A DNA stretch of 39,283 nt from Candidatus Arcticimaribacter sp. (lineage in GTDB: Bacteria > Bacteroidota > Bacteroidia > Flavobacteriales > Flavobacteriaceae). Made by a program: the position numbers and the translations under genes. This document shows, in pieces, positions 1 to 9,916 of this stretch; position 1 is the stretch's first letter; each line of letters starts with the position of its first letter. Below the pieces are notes generated by a model. It was not told where the DNA came from and searched no databases. It saw only the letters and a list, made by a program, of their open reading frames with translations. The stretch lies in assembly GCA_011526285.1 (NCBI GenBank), contig WTJU01000070.1:1-39283 (forward strand). The letters are read 5' to 3'.

Positions 1-25
1 GTCAAAAGTAGCAAATAATAAGGCA

Positions 26-1057
26 ATGGAAGAAAGTCGAGAACGCAAAATCAAGTTGGGAATCTCTATTGGAGACCCAAACGGTGTAGGCATCGAGCTT
101 ATCTTAAAAGTATTTCAAGATAAACGGATGTTCGACTTTTTCACCCCAATTGTCTTTGCCAATACAAAATTGTTGAGTGCACAGCGCAAACACTTCGACT
201 TACAAACCTCTTTTTCACCCCATGAACTAGGAAAAAAACTGAGTAAAAATCAATTGAACATTGTTGAGGTGTTTAAAGCCGCTTTTGAAACCACTTTTGG
301 CGAAGCGACAGACGAAGCAGGGAAAATTGCTTTTGCCTCATTAAAAACAGCGACCAAGGCTTTAAAAGATGGACAAATAGATGTTCTTGTTACAGCACCC
401 ATCAATAAAAAAAACATACAAAGCGAGGAATTCAATTTCCCAGGGCACACAGACTATCTGGCAAAAATTCTGGAAGGAGAGAGCCTTATGTTTATGGTGA
501 GCGAGAAATTGCGGGTAGGATTACTCACCGATCATATTCCTGTAAGTGAGGTTGCCGCTGCAATAACTCCGGCACTAATCAAACAAAAGGTTGCGAAAAT
601 GAAAGCCGCTTTAACTGTAGATTTCGGAATTGCAAAACCCAAAATAGCCTTACTAGGGATTAACCCACACACTGGAGACAATGGTGTTATTGGTAAAGAA
701 GACGATAAAATTCTGCGCCCCACACAAAAAGAGATTTATGCTGAAGGAACCTTGTTGTTTGGCCCCTATGCTGCCGATAGTTTTTTTGGCACCGACCTAC
801 CAAATCAGTTTGATGCTGTTTTAGCCACCTATCACGATCAAGGCCTCATTCCCTTTAAAACACTCACTTTTGGCCGTGGTGTTAATTTCACAGCAGGCTT
901 AAATAAAGTTAGAACTTCTCCCGACCACGGAACAGCCTATGACATTGCGGGGAAGGGAACAGTAAATAGCGCTTCTTTTGAAGAAGCTCTTTTTACTGCT
1001 AGAGAAATATATTTTAACCGAGAAGCCCACGAAACCTACAGCAAAAAGGAAGAATAA
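26..1057 (+). CDS. pdxA: 4-hydroxythreonine-4-phosphate dehydrogenase PdxA
   Basis: Oxidises 4-phosphohydroxy-L-threonine with NAD(P)+ in the DXP-dependent pathway to pyridoxal 5'-phosphate; cytosolic, metal dependent. The N-terminus carries the family start GISIGDPNGVG (residues 12-22). The three metal-binding histidines are visible at H170 (TDHIP), H215 (NPHTGD) and H270 (YHDQGL); their spacing of 45 and 55 residues is the same as in E. coli PdxA (H166/H211/H266). The length of 343 aa is normal. The start is uncertain: the frame stays open to the window edge, and base 1 (G followed by TCA AAA) could be the last base of an ATG just outside, adding 9 residues. ATG 26 is the first in-window start. 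The DUF177 gene follows after 64 bases on the same strand. Confidence 0.95.
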   Translation: MEESRERKIKLGISIGDPNGVGIELILKVFQDKRMFDFFTPIVFANTKLLSAQRKHFDLQTSFSPHELGKKLSKNQLNIVEVFKAAFETTFGEATDEAGKIAFASLKTATKALKDGQIDVLVTAPINKKNIQSEEFNFPGHTDYLAKILEGESLMFMVSEKLRVGLLTDHIPVSEVAAAITPALIKQKVAKMKAALTVDFGIAKPKIALLGINPHTGDNGVIGKEDDKILRPTQKEIYAEGTLLFGPYAADSFFGTDLPNQFDAVLATYHDQGLIPFKTLTFGRGVNFTAGLNKVRTSPDHGTAYDIAGKGTVNSASFEEALFTAREIYFNREAHETYSKKEE

Positions 1058-1094
1058 AACTTTGACTAAAAAGGGCTTAAAATATATTTTTTTG

Positions 1095-1102
1095 TAAATT
1101 TG
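1095..1102 (+). promoter_or_regulatory. Bacteroidota-type -7 box before the DUF177-rpmF pair
   Basis: TAAATTTG matches the TAnnTTTG -7 consensus of Bacteroidota sigma-ABfr promoters. It lies 19 bases before the ATG at 1122, so a transcript would start roughly at 1108-1110. No well-placed -33 TTTG is seen; the sequence upstream is an A/T tract. This would give DUF177-rpmF its own promoter independent of pdxA. Confidence 0.5.
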
Positions 1103-1121
1103 CCCCCTCAATGACAAGCGT

Positions 1122-1640
1122 ATGGAAGATTTGACCGAATTTGTCCTCCCTTTTGTCGGGCTTAAAGAAGGTCAACACAGCTTCTCGTTTGAAATTGATA
1201 CAACGTTCTTTAACGCATTTGAATTTAGTGACTTTAATCACCCCGCTGTCAAAGTAGATTTGTTGCTTGACAAGAAGGCAAGCCTTATGAATTTTAGCTT
1301 TAAGGCGAAAGGAACAGTAGGTTTAGTCTGTGACGTGTCCAACGAAATATTTGATTTTCAAATTGACACGAACTTAGACTGGATTGTAAAGTTTGGCGAT
1401 GCCTATGATGATGACCACGATGAATTCTTGGTTTTGCCCCACGGCAGCTATCAAGTGAGTGTTGCTCAACCTATCTATGAAATGATAGTTTTATCTGTAC
1501 CACTCAAAAAAGTTCATCCAGGCGTATTAGATGGAACACTAGATTCTGCATTATTAAAACGATTAGAAGAATTACAACCCAAAGAGGAGAAGTTGGAAAA
1601 CAACGATCCACGATGGGATAAATTAAAAGATTTACTATAA
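1122..1640 (+). CDS. DUF177 (YceD-family) protein, ribosome-linked
   Basis: A 172-aa acidic protein of the DUF177/YceD family, whose genes sit directly upstream of rpmF across bacteria; the family is associated with 23S rRNA accumulation and large-subunit assembly. Recognition rests on the immediate rpmF neighbour (18-base gap) and the family-like segments 'KGTVGLVCDVSNE' in the middle and 'LPHGSYQVSVAQPIYEMIVL', followed by a charged C-terminus ending in 'DPRWDKLKDLL', a typical flavobacterial ending. In this lineage the cysteine positions of the middle motif are reduced to one (VCD). No signal peptide or membrane segment. The start ATG 1122 sits about 20 bases after a TAnnTTTG promoter box, leaving a short leader. 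Confidence 0.85.
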   Translation: MEDLTEFVLPFVGLKEGQHSFSFEIDTTFFNAFEFSDFNHPAVKVDLLLDKKASLMNFSFKAKGTVGLVCDVSNEIFDFQIDTNLDWIVKFGDAYDDDHDEFLVLPHGSYQVSVAQPIYEMIVLSVPLKKVHPGVLDGTLDSALLKRLEELQPKEEKLENNDPRWDKLKDLL

Positions 1641-1658
1641 AACTAAAACAGGACGACA

Positions 1659-1856
1659 ATGGCACATCCTAAAAGAAAAATATCGAAAACGAGAAGAGAC
1701 AAAAGAAGAACGCACTACAAAGCAGCGCCTTCACAAATCGCTACTGATAGTACTACTGGAGAAGCTCACCTTTACCACCGTGCACACTGGCATGAAGGGA
1801 AGTTGTATTACAAAGGAAAAGTCTTAATCGACAGTACTGAAGAAGCAACTGCTTAA
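1659..1856 (+). CDS. rpmF: 50S ribosomal protein L32
   Basis: A 65-aa basic ribosomal protein of the large subunit. The N-terminal [19 protein letters not shown] is the L32 hallmark, followed by the [17 protein letters not shown] segment characteristic of Bacteroidota L32. It contains no cysteines, so it is the zinc-free (C-minus) form. It follows the DUF177 gene by 18 bases and is closed by a strong hairpin terminator at 1875-1905, so DUF177-rpmF is probably a transcription unit of its own. Confidence 0.97.
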   Translation: MAHPKRKISKTRRDKRRTHYKAAPSQIATDSTTGEAHLYHRAHWHEGKLYYKGKVLIDSTEEATA

Positions 1857-1874
1857 TATTCAGTATATTACAAA

Positions 1875-1905
1875 AAAAATGCTCTCCATAAACGAGAGCA
1901 TTTTT
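1875..1905 (+). terminator. Rho-independent terminator after rpmF
   Basis: An 8-bp perfect stem ATGCTCTC (1879-1886) / GAGAGCAT (1894-1901) with a 7-base loop is followed by a T-run and preceded by an A-run that extends the stem by A-T pairs. It lies 19 bases after the rpmF stop and separates rpmF from fabH. fabH, on the same strand 78 bases further on, must therefore have its own promoter or depend on read-through. Confidence 0.9.
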
Positions 1906-1982
1906 CGTATAAAAGATTTTGTTTCGTTTAAAAAACGACTATCTTCACTTAGCAAAACTTTCCGGGAAAAGAGAAGAAACCA

Positions 1983-2999
1983 ATGACACGGACAAGCATA
2001 GCTCCTATCAAAGCAGCCATCACGGCGGTTGGAAGTTACGTACCAGAGGAGGTACTGACCAATCAAGATCTTGAACAGATGGTTGATACCAACGATGAGT
2101 GGATTCAAACAAGAACAGGGATACGTGAAAGAAGAATAGCCAAATCACCTTCCCATGCTACTGGCTATATGGCCACTATGGCAGCACTAAACCTTTGCGA
2201 GAAAAATAACATAGACCCCAAAAGCATTGACTTGGTTCTGGTCGCAACCATCACACCAGATTATCAAGTATCTTCCACAGCCCCATATGTGGCGTCTCAA
2301 ATTGGAGCAACGTCTGCTTTTGCTTACGACCTCTCCGCAGCATGCTCAGGATTTCTGTATGGCATCTCTACCGCTGCGGCATATATATCTTCAGGGCAAT
2401 ACCAACGTGTGTTGTTGATTGGGGCAGATAAAATGTCCTCTATCGTAGATTATAGCGATCGTACAACGTGCATTATTTTTGGCGATGGAGCTGGCGCAGT
2501 TCTTTTTGAAGCGTCAAAAAACGCCTATGGTTTTGAAAGTGCTGTTCACGGTAGCAATGGCATAGGAAGAGACTATTTGAATATTCATGACGGTGGTTCG
2601 CTTCACCCTGTCAACGAAAACACATTTAAAGAAAAAAACCACTTGGTGCGACAAGAAGGGCGAACAGTTTTTAAATATGCAGTCAAGCATATGAGTGAGG
2701 CCAGTAATAAGGTATTAGAGAAGCATGCATTAACGCACGAAGACATAAACTACATGATTGCGCATCAAGCCAATAAACGAATTTTAGATGCGACCGCCCA
2801 ACAACTGGGAATAGCAAACGAAAAAGTGTTGACCAACATTGAACGTTACGGAAACACAACCGCAGCGACCTTACCTCTTTTATTGTCTGACTATGAAACG
2901 GAATTCAAAAAAGGAGATAAACTCTTATTTACCGCTTTTGGCGGAGGGTTTACTTGGGGAGCTGCATATTTAACCTGGAATTACGATATCAAAAACTAA
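1983..2999 (+). CDS. fabH: beta-ketoacyl-ACP synthase III (FabH)
   Basis: Condenses acetyl-CoA (or a branched acyl-CoA) with malonyl-ACP to start type II fatty-acid synthesis; cytosolic thiolase-fold enzyme. The catalytic triad is present: C121 in DLSAACSGF, H261 in IAHQANKRI and N291 in RYGNTTAAT. The substrate-loop motif DEWIQTRTGIRERR is at residues 38-51. 338 aa is close to the usual 320-330. It leads a plus-strand unit with accB (12-base gap) and accC, so initiation of fatty-acid synthesis and acetyl-CoA carboxylase subunits are encoded together. Bacteroidota FabH enzymes often use branched primers, but specificity cannot be read from sequence alone. Confidence 0.96.
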   Translation: MTRTSIAPIKAAITAVGSYVPEEVLTNQDLEQMVDTNDEWIQTRTGIRERRIAKSPSHATGYMATMAALNLCEKNNIDPKSIDLVLVATITPDYQVSSTAPYVASQIGATSAFAYDLSAACSGFLYGISTAAAYISSGQYQRVLLIGADKMSSIVDYSDRTTCIIFGDGAGAVLFEASKNAYGFESAVHGSNGIGRDYLNIHDGGSLHPVNENTFKEKNHLVRQEGRTVFKYAVKHMSEASNKVLEKHALTHEDINYMIAHQANKRILDATAQQLGIANEKVLTNIERYGNTTAATLPLLLSDYETEFKKGDKLLFTAFGGGFTWGAAYLTWNYDIKN

Positions 3000-3011
3000 A
3001 ACATAGTATCT

Positions 3012-3512
3012 ATGGATCTTAAGGAAATTCAAAATCTAATCAAATTTGTTGCAAAATCGGGGGCTTCAGAAGTCAACCTAGAAATGGATGATGTGAAAAT
3101 TACCATCAAGACAGGCGACGGAAAAGCAGGAGGAGAAAGCACGACCATTGTACAGCAAATGCCACCTGTGGTTGCGCAACCTATGGCTGCTGCACCAGTA
3201 GCTGCTGCACCAACGCCTGCAGCGGTAGAAACACCTGCTCCAGAAGCAGCAAAGGCAGAAGAAAGCGACAATTATATTACAGTAAAATCGCCTATTATTG
3301 GAACCTTCTATCGCAAACCTTCACCAGACAAACCTGTGTTTGCTGAGGTAGGACAGCAAATTGCAGAAGGAGATGTACTTTGTGTGATTGAAGCGATGAA
3401 ACTTTTCAATGAGATAGAATCTGAGGTAAGCGGGAAGATTGTCAAAGTATTAGTGGATGATTCATCACCAGTAGAATTTGAACAACCGTTATTTTTGATT
3501 GACCCATCATAA
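3012..3512 (+). CDS. accB: acetyl-CoA carboxylase biotin carboxyl carrier protein (AccB/BCCP)
   Basis: Carries biotin between the biotin carboxylase (AccC, next gene) and the carboxyltransferase in malonyl-CoA synthesis. The C-terminal biotinyl domain (about residues 86-166) has the biotinylation motif EAMKLF with the acceptor lysine at K130. The first ~40 residues form the N-terminal dimerisation segment, and an Ala/Pro-rich flexible linker fills residues ~48-82, as is typical for BCCP. 166 aa is a normal length. It lies 12 bases after fabH and 22 bases before the accC ATG. Confidence 0.97.
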   Translation: MDLKEIQNLIKFVAKSGASEVNLEMDDVKITIKTGDGKAGGESTTIVQQMPPVVAQPMAAAPVAAAPTPAAVETPAPEAAKAEESDNYITVKSPIIGTFYRKPSPDKPVFAEVGQQIAEGDVLCVIEAMKLFNEIESEVSGKIVKVLVDDSSPVEFEQPLFLIDPS

Positions 3513-3534
3513 GTTAGAAACCAAACGTTCTTTT

Positions 3535-4875
3535 ATGTTTAAAAAAATATTGATTGCCAATCGAGGTGAGATTGCCATGCGCGTTATTCGCACATGCAAG
3601 GAAATGGGCATTAAATCAGTAGCGGTCTATTCAACCGCTGATGCTGAAAGTCTTCACGTTAAGTTTGCTGATGAAGCAGTATGCATAGGTCCACCCTCAA
3701 GCAGTGAGTCCTATTTGAAAATGGCGAATATCATTGCGGCAGCAGAGATTACCAATGCAGACGCTATTCATCCTGGTTATGGTTTCCTTTCTGAAAACGC
3801 AAAGTTTTCAAAAATGTGTGCTGAGCACGATATAAAATTTATTGGTGCTTCCAGCGAAATGATCAATAAAATGGGGGATAAGGCATCAGCCAAAGCCACA
3901 ATGAAAGCTGCAGGTGTACCAACCATTCCGGGATCAGAAGGCTTACTAGACAGTTTTGAAGAAACATTAGCATTGGCCAAAGAAATTGGCTACCCTGTAA
4001 TGCTTAAAGCTACTGCAGGTGGTGGTGGTAAAGGAATGCGAGCTGTGTGGCAAGAAGAAGATTTGCAAAAAGCATGGGAGAGCGCCCGCCAAGAAGCAGC
4101 CGCCTCTTTTGGAAATGACGGGATGTACATGGAGAAACTCATTGAGGAGCCACGTCATATTGAAATTCAAGTTGTAGGAGACAGCTTTGGCAAGGCGTGT
4201 CATTTGTCTGAACGCGATTGCTCAGTACAAAGAAGACACCAAAAACTTACCGAAGAAACCCCTTCACCATTCATGACAGACGAGTTGCGAGATCGAATGG
4301 GTGAAGCAGCGGTAAAAGCCGCTGAATACATTGAATATGAAGGCGCAGGAACAGTAGAGTTTTTGGTCGACAAGCACCGTAATTTCTACTTCATGGAAAT
4401 GAATACTCGAATACAAGTTGAACATCCAATTACAGAGCAAGTAATTGATTTTGACTTAATTCGCGAACAAATTTCTGTTGCAGCAGGGATACCAATATCT
4501 GGGAAACACTACCTTCCAAAACTTCATTCTATAGAGTGTCGTATCAATGCGGAAGACCCATATAATGACTTCCGTCCCTCCCCTGGAAAAATTACGAATC
4601 TACATGTTCCCGGAGGACACGGTGTGCGTTTAGACACCCACGTATATTCGGGATACATTATACCGCCCTACTATGACTCTATGATCGCGAAATTGATTAC
4701 CACCGCTCAAACCCGAGAAGAGGCAATCAACAAAATGAAACGCGCGTTAGATGAGTTTATAATTGAAGGAATAAAAACCACAATTCCGTTTCACCGTCAG
4801 TTAATGGATGAGCCGGATTATGTGGAAGGGAATTATACCACGAAATTCATGGAGAGTTTCGAAATGAAATCCTAA
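3535..4875 (+). CDS. accC: acetyl-CoA carboxylase biotin carboxylase subunit (AccC)
   Basis: Carboxylates the biotin of AccB using ATP and bicarbonate. From ATG 3535 the protein is 446 aa and starts [14 protein letters not shown], the classic AccC N-terminus; an in-frame TTG at 3499 would add 12 unrelated residues and overlap accB, so ATG is preferred. ATP-grasp features: MGDKA (113-117), glycine-rich loop GGGGKGM (162-168), [13 protein letters not shown] (225-237), and the metal/bicarbonate site [12 protein letters not shown] (287-298). Length agrees with stand-alone bacterial AccC (~450 aa). The carboxyltransferase subunits are not in this window. A strong terminator follows 5 bases after the stop. 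Confidence 0.97.
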   Translation: MFKKILIANRGEIAMRVIRTCKEMGIKSVAVYSTADAESLHVKFADEAVCIGPPSSSESYLKMANIIAAAEITNADAIHPGYGFLSENAKFSKMCAEHDIKFIGASSEMINKMGDKASAKATMKAAGVPTIPGSEGLLDSFEETLALAKEIGYPVMLKATAGGGGKGMRAVWQEEDLQKAWESARQEAAASFGNDGMYMEKLIEEPRHIEIQVVGDSFGKACHLSERDCSVQRRHQKLTEETPSPFMTDELRDRMGEAAVKAAEYIEYEGAGTVEFLVDKHRNFYFMEMNTRIQVEHPITEQVIDFDLIREQISVAAGIPISGKHYLPKLHSIECRINAEDPYNDFRPSPGKITNLHVPGGHGVRLDTHVYSGYIIPPYYDSMIAKLITTAQTREEAINKMKRALDEFIIEGIKTTIPFHRQLMDEPDYVEGNYTTKFMESFEMKS

Positions 4876-4879
4876 CGAG

Positions 4880-4907
4880 AAAGACCGCAAAACTGCGGTC
4901 TTTTTTT
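4880..4907 (+). terminator. Rho-independent terminator after accC
   Basis: A 10-bp perfect stem AAAGACCGCA (4880-4889) / TGCGGTCTTT (4894-4903) with a 4-base loop is followed by more T's. It ends the fabH-accB-accC unit. The T-run overlaps the stop codon (4906-4908) of the convergent peptidase gene, so the same hairpin may also slow minus-strand transcription, though on that strand it is followed by only three U's. Confidence 0.9.
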
Positions 4908-7044
4908 ATCCTTTTATTTTCTGTTTTGTTTTTTCAGGAAGCACTCGATACCCCATATTATAAAGGGTAAATCCAAAGATATCGGCAGCCTGTTCAATGC
5001 GTTTGCTCACAGGAGTTCCTGCGCCATGTCCCGCTTTAGTTTCAATACGAATTAAAACAGGATTTTCTCCTTGTTGTTTCGCTTGAAGCTCTGCTGCAAA
5101 TTTGAATGAATGTGCGGGCACTACACGATCGTCATGATCACTTGTAGTAATTAATGTAGCAGGGTAGTTTATTCCTTCTTTTACGTTGTGAACAGGGGAG
5201 TACCCCTTTAGGTACTCAAACATTTCTTTAGAATCTTCTGCTGTTCCGTAATCATATGCCCATCCTGCACCAGCAGTAAAGGTGTGATACCGCAGCATGT
5301 CTAGAACGCCAACAGCAGGAAGAGCTACTTTCATTAGGTCTGGTCGCTGTGTCATGGTTGCTCCCACAAGCAGACCACCGTTTGATCCTCCGCGAATGGC
5401 CAGAAATTCTGGAGATGTATATTCTTCTTTTATTAAGAATTCAGCAGCGGCAATAAAGTCGTCAAAAACATTTTGTTTCTGTTGTTTTGTTCCAGCCTTG
5501 TGCCAAGCTTTTCCATATTCCCCACCTCCGCGTAAATTGGGAACGGCATAGATTCCTCCTTGCTCCATCCACACCGCATTTAAAATACTAAACGAAGGGG
5601 TTAAACTAATATTAAACCCTCCGTAACCATAGAGAATAGTTGGGTTTTTCCCGTTGCGTTCTAGCCCTTTTTTATGGGTAATAATCATGGGTATTTTTGT
5701 TCCGTCTTTCGAAGTATAAAAGACTTGACTAGAAACATAAGCTTCAGGTGAAAAGTCAATGGGAGGAGTCCAATAAAGCGCGCTTTTTTTATCCTTGGGG
5801 AGATATTGATAAACAACACTAGGATTGGCGTAGTTTGTAAAACGATAATACAAAACATCGTCTTCTTTTTTTCCAGAAAACCCACGCACTGTTCCAATAC
5901 CGGGAAGATCAATTTCTCCAAGGGTTTTACCGTCAAAATCGTATTGATATACCTTAGAAAGTGCATCAATCATATATTCAGCAAAAAAGAAGCCACCTCC
6001 AGAGGTAACGCTGAGCACATGTTCGTTATGCGGAATAACGTCCGTCCAATTTTCTATCGCTGGAGCTTGTGCGTTTACTTTTACAAGGCGCTGGTTTGGT
6101 GCCTCGTGGTTGGTCACTAAGTATAAGAGATCTCCCTTATTCTCCAACAGGTAATGATCACTGTCATAAGATCCCGCCATGGTACGCAATGGGGCTTCTT
6201 TGTTTCTAAGGTCTTTTAAAAACAACTTGTTCCCTGAGGTTGAAACAGAAGCAGAAATCAAGAGATAATGACCATTATCGGTGACTTGTGCACCCACATA
6301 GCGATTTTTCTCAGCATCTTTCCCTCCATAAATTAGTTCGTCTTCAGCTTGTGGTGTTCCTAAACGGTGGAAATACAACTTGTGTTGATCTGTTTTTTGC
6401 GAGAGTTCACTGCCCTCAGGCTTGTCATAACTCGAATAAAAGAAACCATCATTCTTTAGCCAGTTTATACCACTAAATTTGATGTTCTTTAAGGTGTCTT
6501 CAACCACCTCTTTGGTTTCAGTATCAATTACAATGATTTTACGCCAATCACTTCCACCTTCCGAAATAGCGTATGCTGCTTTGCTCCCATCTTTAGAAAA
6601 CTGAATGCCAGCAAGGGAGGTAGTTCCATCTTCTGCAAAGGTGTTTGGATCTAGAAAAACACTTGCTTCTTCTTTGTTGTCCCGATAGCGATAGAGAACA
6701 TATTGATTTTGAAGCCCTTCATTTTTATAGAAGTATGTAAACTCTCCCTCTTGAAAAGGAGCACTTATTTTTTCGTAATTCCAGAGCGCTTCTAAGCGTC
6801 CTTTAAGTTCTTTACGGAAAGGAATTTTATCGAGTTGATCAAACGTAAGATCATTTTGATTTTGAACCCAATCAGCGGTTTCTTCACTTAAATCATCTTC
6901 AAGCCAACGATAATTATCAACAACTTCGGTGTCAAAATAGGTGTCAACAACAGCCTGTTGTTTTGTTTCAGGATAGGTAATTGAAGCCTCTTCTTGGCAA
7001 GACCACAATAAAATTAAACAGATTAAGGCAAGTACTTTTTTCAC
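4906..7044 (-). CDS. prolyl oligopeptidase family (S9A) serine peptidase, lipoprotein
   Basis: Cleaves short peptides, usually after proline. The N-terminus [17 protein letters not shown] is a lipoprotein signal with lipobox LWSC (C16), so the enzyme should be anchored in the envelope. Residues ~22-70 and ~435-712 form the alpha/beta-hydrolase domain around a seven-bladed beta-propeller (~75-430). The catalytic serine is S554 in GGSNGGLL, the acidic residue lies in DHDDRVVP (D638/D639), and the histidine is H673 in KAGHGAG. The order and spacing match prolyl endopeptidase (porcine enzyme S554/D641/H680). At 712 aa it is full length. It is monocistronic, 36 bases downstream of asd on the same strand. 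Confidence 0.95.
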   Translation of the reverse strand: MKKVLALICLILLWSCQEEASITYPETKQQAVVDTYFDTEVVDNYRWLEDDLSEETADWVQNQNDLTFDQLDKIPFRKELKGRLEALWNYEKISAPFQEGEFTYFYKNEGLQNQYVLYRYRDNKEEASVFLDPNTFAEDGTTSLAGIQFSKDGSKAAYAISEGGSDWRKIIVIDTETKEVVEDTLKNIKFSGINWLKNDGFFYSSYDKPEGSELSQKTDQHKLYFHRLGTPQAEDELIYGGKDAEKNRYVGAQVTDNGHYLLISASVSTSGNKLFLKDLRNKEAPLRTMAGSYDSDHYLLENKGDLLYLVTNHEAPNQRLVKVNAQAPAIENWTDVIPHNEHVLSVTSGGGFFFAEYMIDALSKVYQYDFDGKTLGEIDLPGIGTVRGFSGKKEDDVLYYRFTNYANPSVVYQYLPKDKKSALYWTPPIDFSPEAYVSSQVFYTSKDGTKIPMIITHKKGLERNGKNPTILYGYGGFNISLTPSFSILNAVWMEQGGIYAVPNLRGGGEYGKAWHKAGTKQQKQNVFDDFIAAAEFLIKEEYTSPEFLAIRGGSNGGLLVGATMTQRPDLMKVALPAVGVLDMLRYHTFTAGAGWAYDYGTAEDSKEMFEYLKGYSPVHNVKEGINYPATLITTSDHDDRVVPAHSFKFAAELQAKQQGENPVLIRIETKAGHGAGTPVSKRIEQAADIFGFTLYNMGYRVLPEKTKQKIKG

Positions 7045-7080
7045 AATTCACAGTTTTAAACCATGAAATGTAACAAACTT

Positions 7081-8076
7081 TTAAGCACCAATCAAGTTGT
7101 TTTCAATGAGGTACTCTGCAATTTGAACGGTGTTTGTTGCTGCTCCTTTTCTCAAGTTGTCTGAAACAATCCAAAGATTGAAGGCATTTTCTTGTGAGAA
7201 ATCTTTACGAATTCGACCAACAAATACATCGTCTTTACCTTCTGCATATATAGGCATTGGGTAGGTGTTTGTCTCAGGATTATCTTGCACTACAACCCCC
7301 GGACTGTTGTGAAGTAAATGGCGAATATCTTCAACCGTTGAAGCCGATCTTAATTCAACATTTACTGATTCACTGTGCCCCCCAACCACTGGAATACGGA
7401 TTGCAGTAGCTGTAACACGAATTTGATCATCCCCGAGAATTTTCTGTGTTTCTTTCACCAATTTCATTTCCTCTTTGGTATATCCGTTGTCTTGAAAAAC
7501 GTCACAGTGTGGTAGAGCATTGCGGTGAATAGGATAGGGATAGGCCATCTCACCTTGTTTGTTTTCGTATTCGTTTTCTAATTGACGCACTGCTGCCACC
7601 CCAGTCCCTGTAATAGATTGATAGGTAGAAATGACCAAGCGATCAATACCGTATTCTTTTTGTAAAGGAGCCAACGCAACCAACATTTGAATGGTTGAAC
7701 AATTTGGGTTGGCAATAATTTTATCTTCTGCAGTGAGGAGGTGTGCGTTAATTTCTGGCACAACGAGTTTCTTGTCGGGATCCATTCGCCAAGCAGAAGA
7801 ATTATCAATAACTGTTGTTCCAGCTGCAGCAAATTTTGGCGCCCATTCTAAAGAAGTTGCACCACCTGCAGAAAACAAAGCCACATCAGGACACATTTCT
7901 ACAGCGGTCTCAAGACCTACTACAGAGAATTCCTTGTTTTGAAAAATAATGGTTTTACCAACCGAACGCTCAGAGGCCACTGGGATTAATTCTGTAACTG
8001 GAAAATTTCTCTCAGCAAGAACTTTAAGCATTACATTTCCAACCATTCCTGTAGCTCCAACAACTGCAACTTTCAT
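7081..8076 (-). CDS. asd: aspartate-semialdehyde dehydrogenase
   Basis: Reduces L-aspartyl-4-phosphate to aspartate semialdehyde with NADPH, the branch point to lysine/DAP, threonine and methionine. The N-terminal Rossmann motif is VAVVGATGMVGN (residues 3-14), the catalytic cysteine C126 lies in ANPNCST, and the active-site histidine H234 in VGGHSESV. 331 aa from ATG 8076 is the normal length. An in-frame TTG at 8097 would add 7 residues but lies inside the -7 promoter box at 8095-8102, so ATG 8076 is chosen. The next gene upstream is alr, so two cell-wall precursor enzymes are neighbours, though the promoter suggests separate transcription. Confidence 0.96.
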   Translation of the reverse strand: MKVAVVGATGMVGNVMLKVLAERNFPVTELIPVASERSVGKTIIFQNKEFSVVGLETAVEMCPDVALFSAGGATSLEWAPKFAAAGTTVIDNSSAWRMDPDKKLVVPEINAHLLTAEDKIIANPNCSTIQMLVALAPLQKEYGIDRLVISTYQSITGTGVAAVRQLENEYENKQGEMAYPYPIHRNALPHCDVFQDNGYTKEEMKLVKETQKILGDDQIRVTATAIRIPVVGGHSESVNVELRSASTVEDIRHLLHNSPGVVVQDNPETNTYPMPIYAEGKDDVFVGRIRKDFSQENAFNLWIVSDNLRKGAATNTVQIAEYLIENNLIGA

Positions 8077-8094
8077 ATCGTTATAAATTTTTGG

Positions 8095-8102
8095 CAAAAG
8101 TA
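8095..8102 (-). promoter_or_regulatory. Bacteroidota-type -7 box for asd
   Basis: On the minus strand TACTTTTG matches TAnnTTTG, 18 bases before the asd ATG. A TTG lies about 20 bases further upstream (minus strand, ...GGTTG then CTGGCTC...), near the expected -33 position. It also indicates that the TTG inside this box is not the translation start. Confidence 0.55.
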
Positions 8103-8174
8103 GGCATTATCCTAAGAGCCAGCAACCAAGAATGTGAAAAAACCAAATATTCAACAAAAAGTTATAAATAAAAC

Positions 8175-9263
8175 TTAGCTGACGTACAGACGTTTAATGC
8201 GCTTACCTAAACCGGTGAATAATTCATAGGAAATTGTTCCTGCTTTTTCAGCAAGCTCGTTGGCAGGGTGTTCTTGGCTGAACACAATTGCATGATCATT
8301 TAAGGAACAACCAATTTTAGAAACATCTACCATCATAAGATCCATACAAACATTTCCAATGATAGGAGCCCATTGGTCGCGAATCCATACCCCACCATTT
8401 TCTTTTCCAAATGCGCGTTGAATTCCATCGGCGTGACCAATGGGTAGAACAGCGATGGTGCTTTTTTTGGGGGCAATCCAACCTTGATTGTACCCTACAC
8501 TTTCTCCTTTTTGAATGGTATGAATCTGAACAATTGAAGTAGCTAATGAAGCAATGGGCTTTAACTCTTTATCCCAATCTGTGCGGTTGGCAAAGCCGTA
8601 AAGACCAATGCCTGTGCGAACGGCATCAAATTGAGCGTCTGGATAGTTAAAGCTACCAGAGCTGTTGAGCAAGTGAAAAAAAGGAAGGTCTTCACTGCTG
8701 TTTTCCACCTTGGTCTTTATCTGTTTAAATTGTTCAATTTGGGCTTGAGTAAACGAACACGGTTGTTCGTTTTCAGACGCCGCTAAATGAGAGTAAACGC
8801 TTTTTAGCTTAAAGGGAAGGGTGGCTAAAGTGGCAATAAACTCTAACAATTCTTCTTCTGACAAACCAATACGGTTAAGCCCTGAATTGAATTTTAAATG
8901 CACGGGATAGTGGTCTAGCTTTTTGGCCTTTACTTGCTTTAAAAAAGCTGCAATAAATGCCTTAGAATACAAAGCAGGTTCTAGTTCGTGTTCAATTAAT
9001 AAAGCAGAATTTTCGATTAAGGGATAAAAAACCATAATGGGGGTTTTTATTCCTGCTTCACGTAATTCGACTCCTTCTTGTGCATAGGCAACAGCCAGAT
9101 AGTCGCACCCAAGTTTCACAAGATGTTTGGCAATTTCAACAGCTCCTAGACCGTAGGCATTCGCTTTAACCACAGCAATCATCTTTGTTTGTGATGACCA
9201 TTGGTTTCGCAACACATGGTAATTGTGGGTAAGGCAGTTTAAATCAATGGTTAGTTGGGTCAC
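8175..9263 (-). CDS. alr: alanine racemase
   Basis: PLP-dependent interconversion of L- and D-alanine for peptidoglycan. The PLP lysine K33 sits in [10 protein letters not shown]; the substrate arginine region is [11 protein letters not shown] (R131); the second catalytic base is Y258 in SVGYNQGW. 362 aa is a normal stand-alone Alr, without the MurF fusion found in some Bacteroidota. The start is GTG at 9263, overlapping the tdk stop in a GTGA arrangement (4-base overlap), which implies translational coupling to tdk. No ATG near the start would keep the N-terminal strand. Confidence 0.95.
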   Translation of the reverse strand: MTQLTIDLNCLTHNYHVLRNQWSSQTKMIAVVKANAYGLGAVEIAKHLVKLGCDYLAVAYAQEGVELREAGIKTPIMVFYPLIENSALLIEHELEPALYSKAFIAAFLKQVKAKKLDHYPVHLKFNSGLNRIGLSEEELLEFIATLATLPFKLKSVYSHLAASENEQPCSFTQAQIEQFKQIKTKVENSSEDLPFFHLLNSSGSFNYPDAQFDAVRTGIGLYGFANRTDWDKELKPIASLATSIVQIHTIQKGESVGYNQGWIAPKKSTIAVLPIGHADGIQRAFGKENGGVWIRDQWAPIIGNVCMDLMMVDVSKIGCSLNDHAIVFSQEHPANELAEKAGTISYELFTGLGKRIKRLYVS

Positions 9264-9871
9264 TTTTTTTTCTTTTCAGACTTCTTTTGTTGTGCCTTTT
9301 TTCGCTCTTTGAAAAATGCAGCCCGACTTAAAGGTTCGTACGCTTCTTTTTCCCCTAAGACAACCAAATCATCATCAGATGAGGTTCTAAAACTGTATTG
9401 TGCTAAGTTTCCAGTTCGTGTACACACAGCGTGAACTTTCGTAACATATTCTGCTGTTGCCATTAAATGCGGCATAGGCCCAAAGGGATTTCCTTTAAAA
9501 TCCATATCTAGCCCTGCAACAATAACCCGTATGCCTTGATTGGCCAAATCATTACACACTTGCACAATTTCGTGATCAAAAAATTGCGCTTCGTCTATGC
9601 CAACCACGTCACAATCGTTCACTAAAAGTGGAATATTGGCTGCGGCAGGAACAGGGGTAGAGCGAATATGGTTTTGATCATGTGAAGTGACCAATTCATC
9701 GTCATAGCGGGTGTCAATGGCTGGTTTAAAAATTTCTACCTTTTGCTTGGCAATTTGCGCTCGTTTTAAACGACGAATTAGCTCTTCGGTTTTCCCAGAA
9801 AACATGGAACCGCAAATGACTTCTATCCAGCCAAATTGTTCACTTTGATTTACCGTATTTTCTAAAAACAT
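9260..9871 (-). CDS. tdk: thymidine kinase (type II, Tk1-like)
   Basis: Phosphorylates thymidine with ATP in the salvage pathway. Walker A GSMFSGKT is at residues 21-28 (K27), followed by the usual IRRLKRA; the DEAQFF Walker B-like motif and the [14 protein letters not shown] segment are intact. From ATG 9871 the protein is 203 aa; the longer frame to 9928 would begin upstream of the promoter box at 9917-9924 and is rejected. The structural zinc site is degraded: the usual CxxCG is CTRTG and the later C..C pair is replaced by SRAAF, leaving one cysteine. The C-terminus is a lysine-rich tail. It overlaps alr by 4 bases. Confidence 0.95.
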   Translation of the reverse strand: MFLENTVNQSEQFGWIEVICGSMFSGKTEELIRRLKRAQIAKQKVEIFKPAIDTRYDDELVTSHDQNHIRSTPVPAAANIPLLVNDCDVVGIDEAQFFDHEIVQVCNDLANQGIRVIVAGLDMDFKGNPFGPMPHLMATAEYVTKVHAVCTRTGNLAQYSFRTSSDDDLVVLGEKEAYEPLSRAAFFKERKKAQQKKSEKKKK

Positions 9872-9916
9872 TTTTGTAATTTCACCCAAAAGGGGACATT
9901 CCCCAAGGCCTTCTAA

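Noticed and set aside
5806-6120. Antisense ORF of 104 codons inside the prolyl-oligopeptidase gene
   Set aside because: It lies fully opposite a well-supported gene with clear catalytic motifs; its protein has no recognisable features.
8157-8177. AAGTT ... AACTT pairing just after the alr stop (minus strand) as a terminator
   Set aside because: Only a 5-bp AT-rich stem with a short T-run; could be chance.
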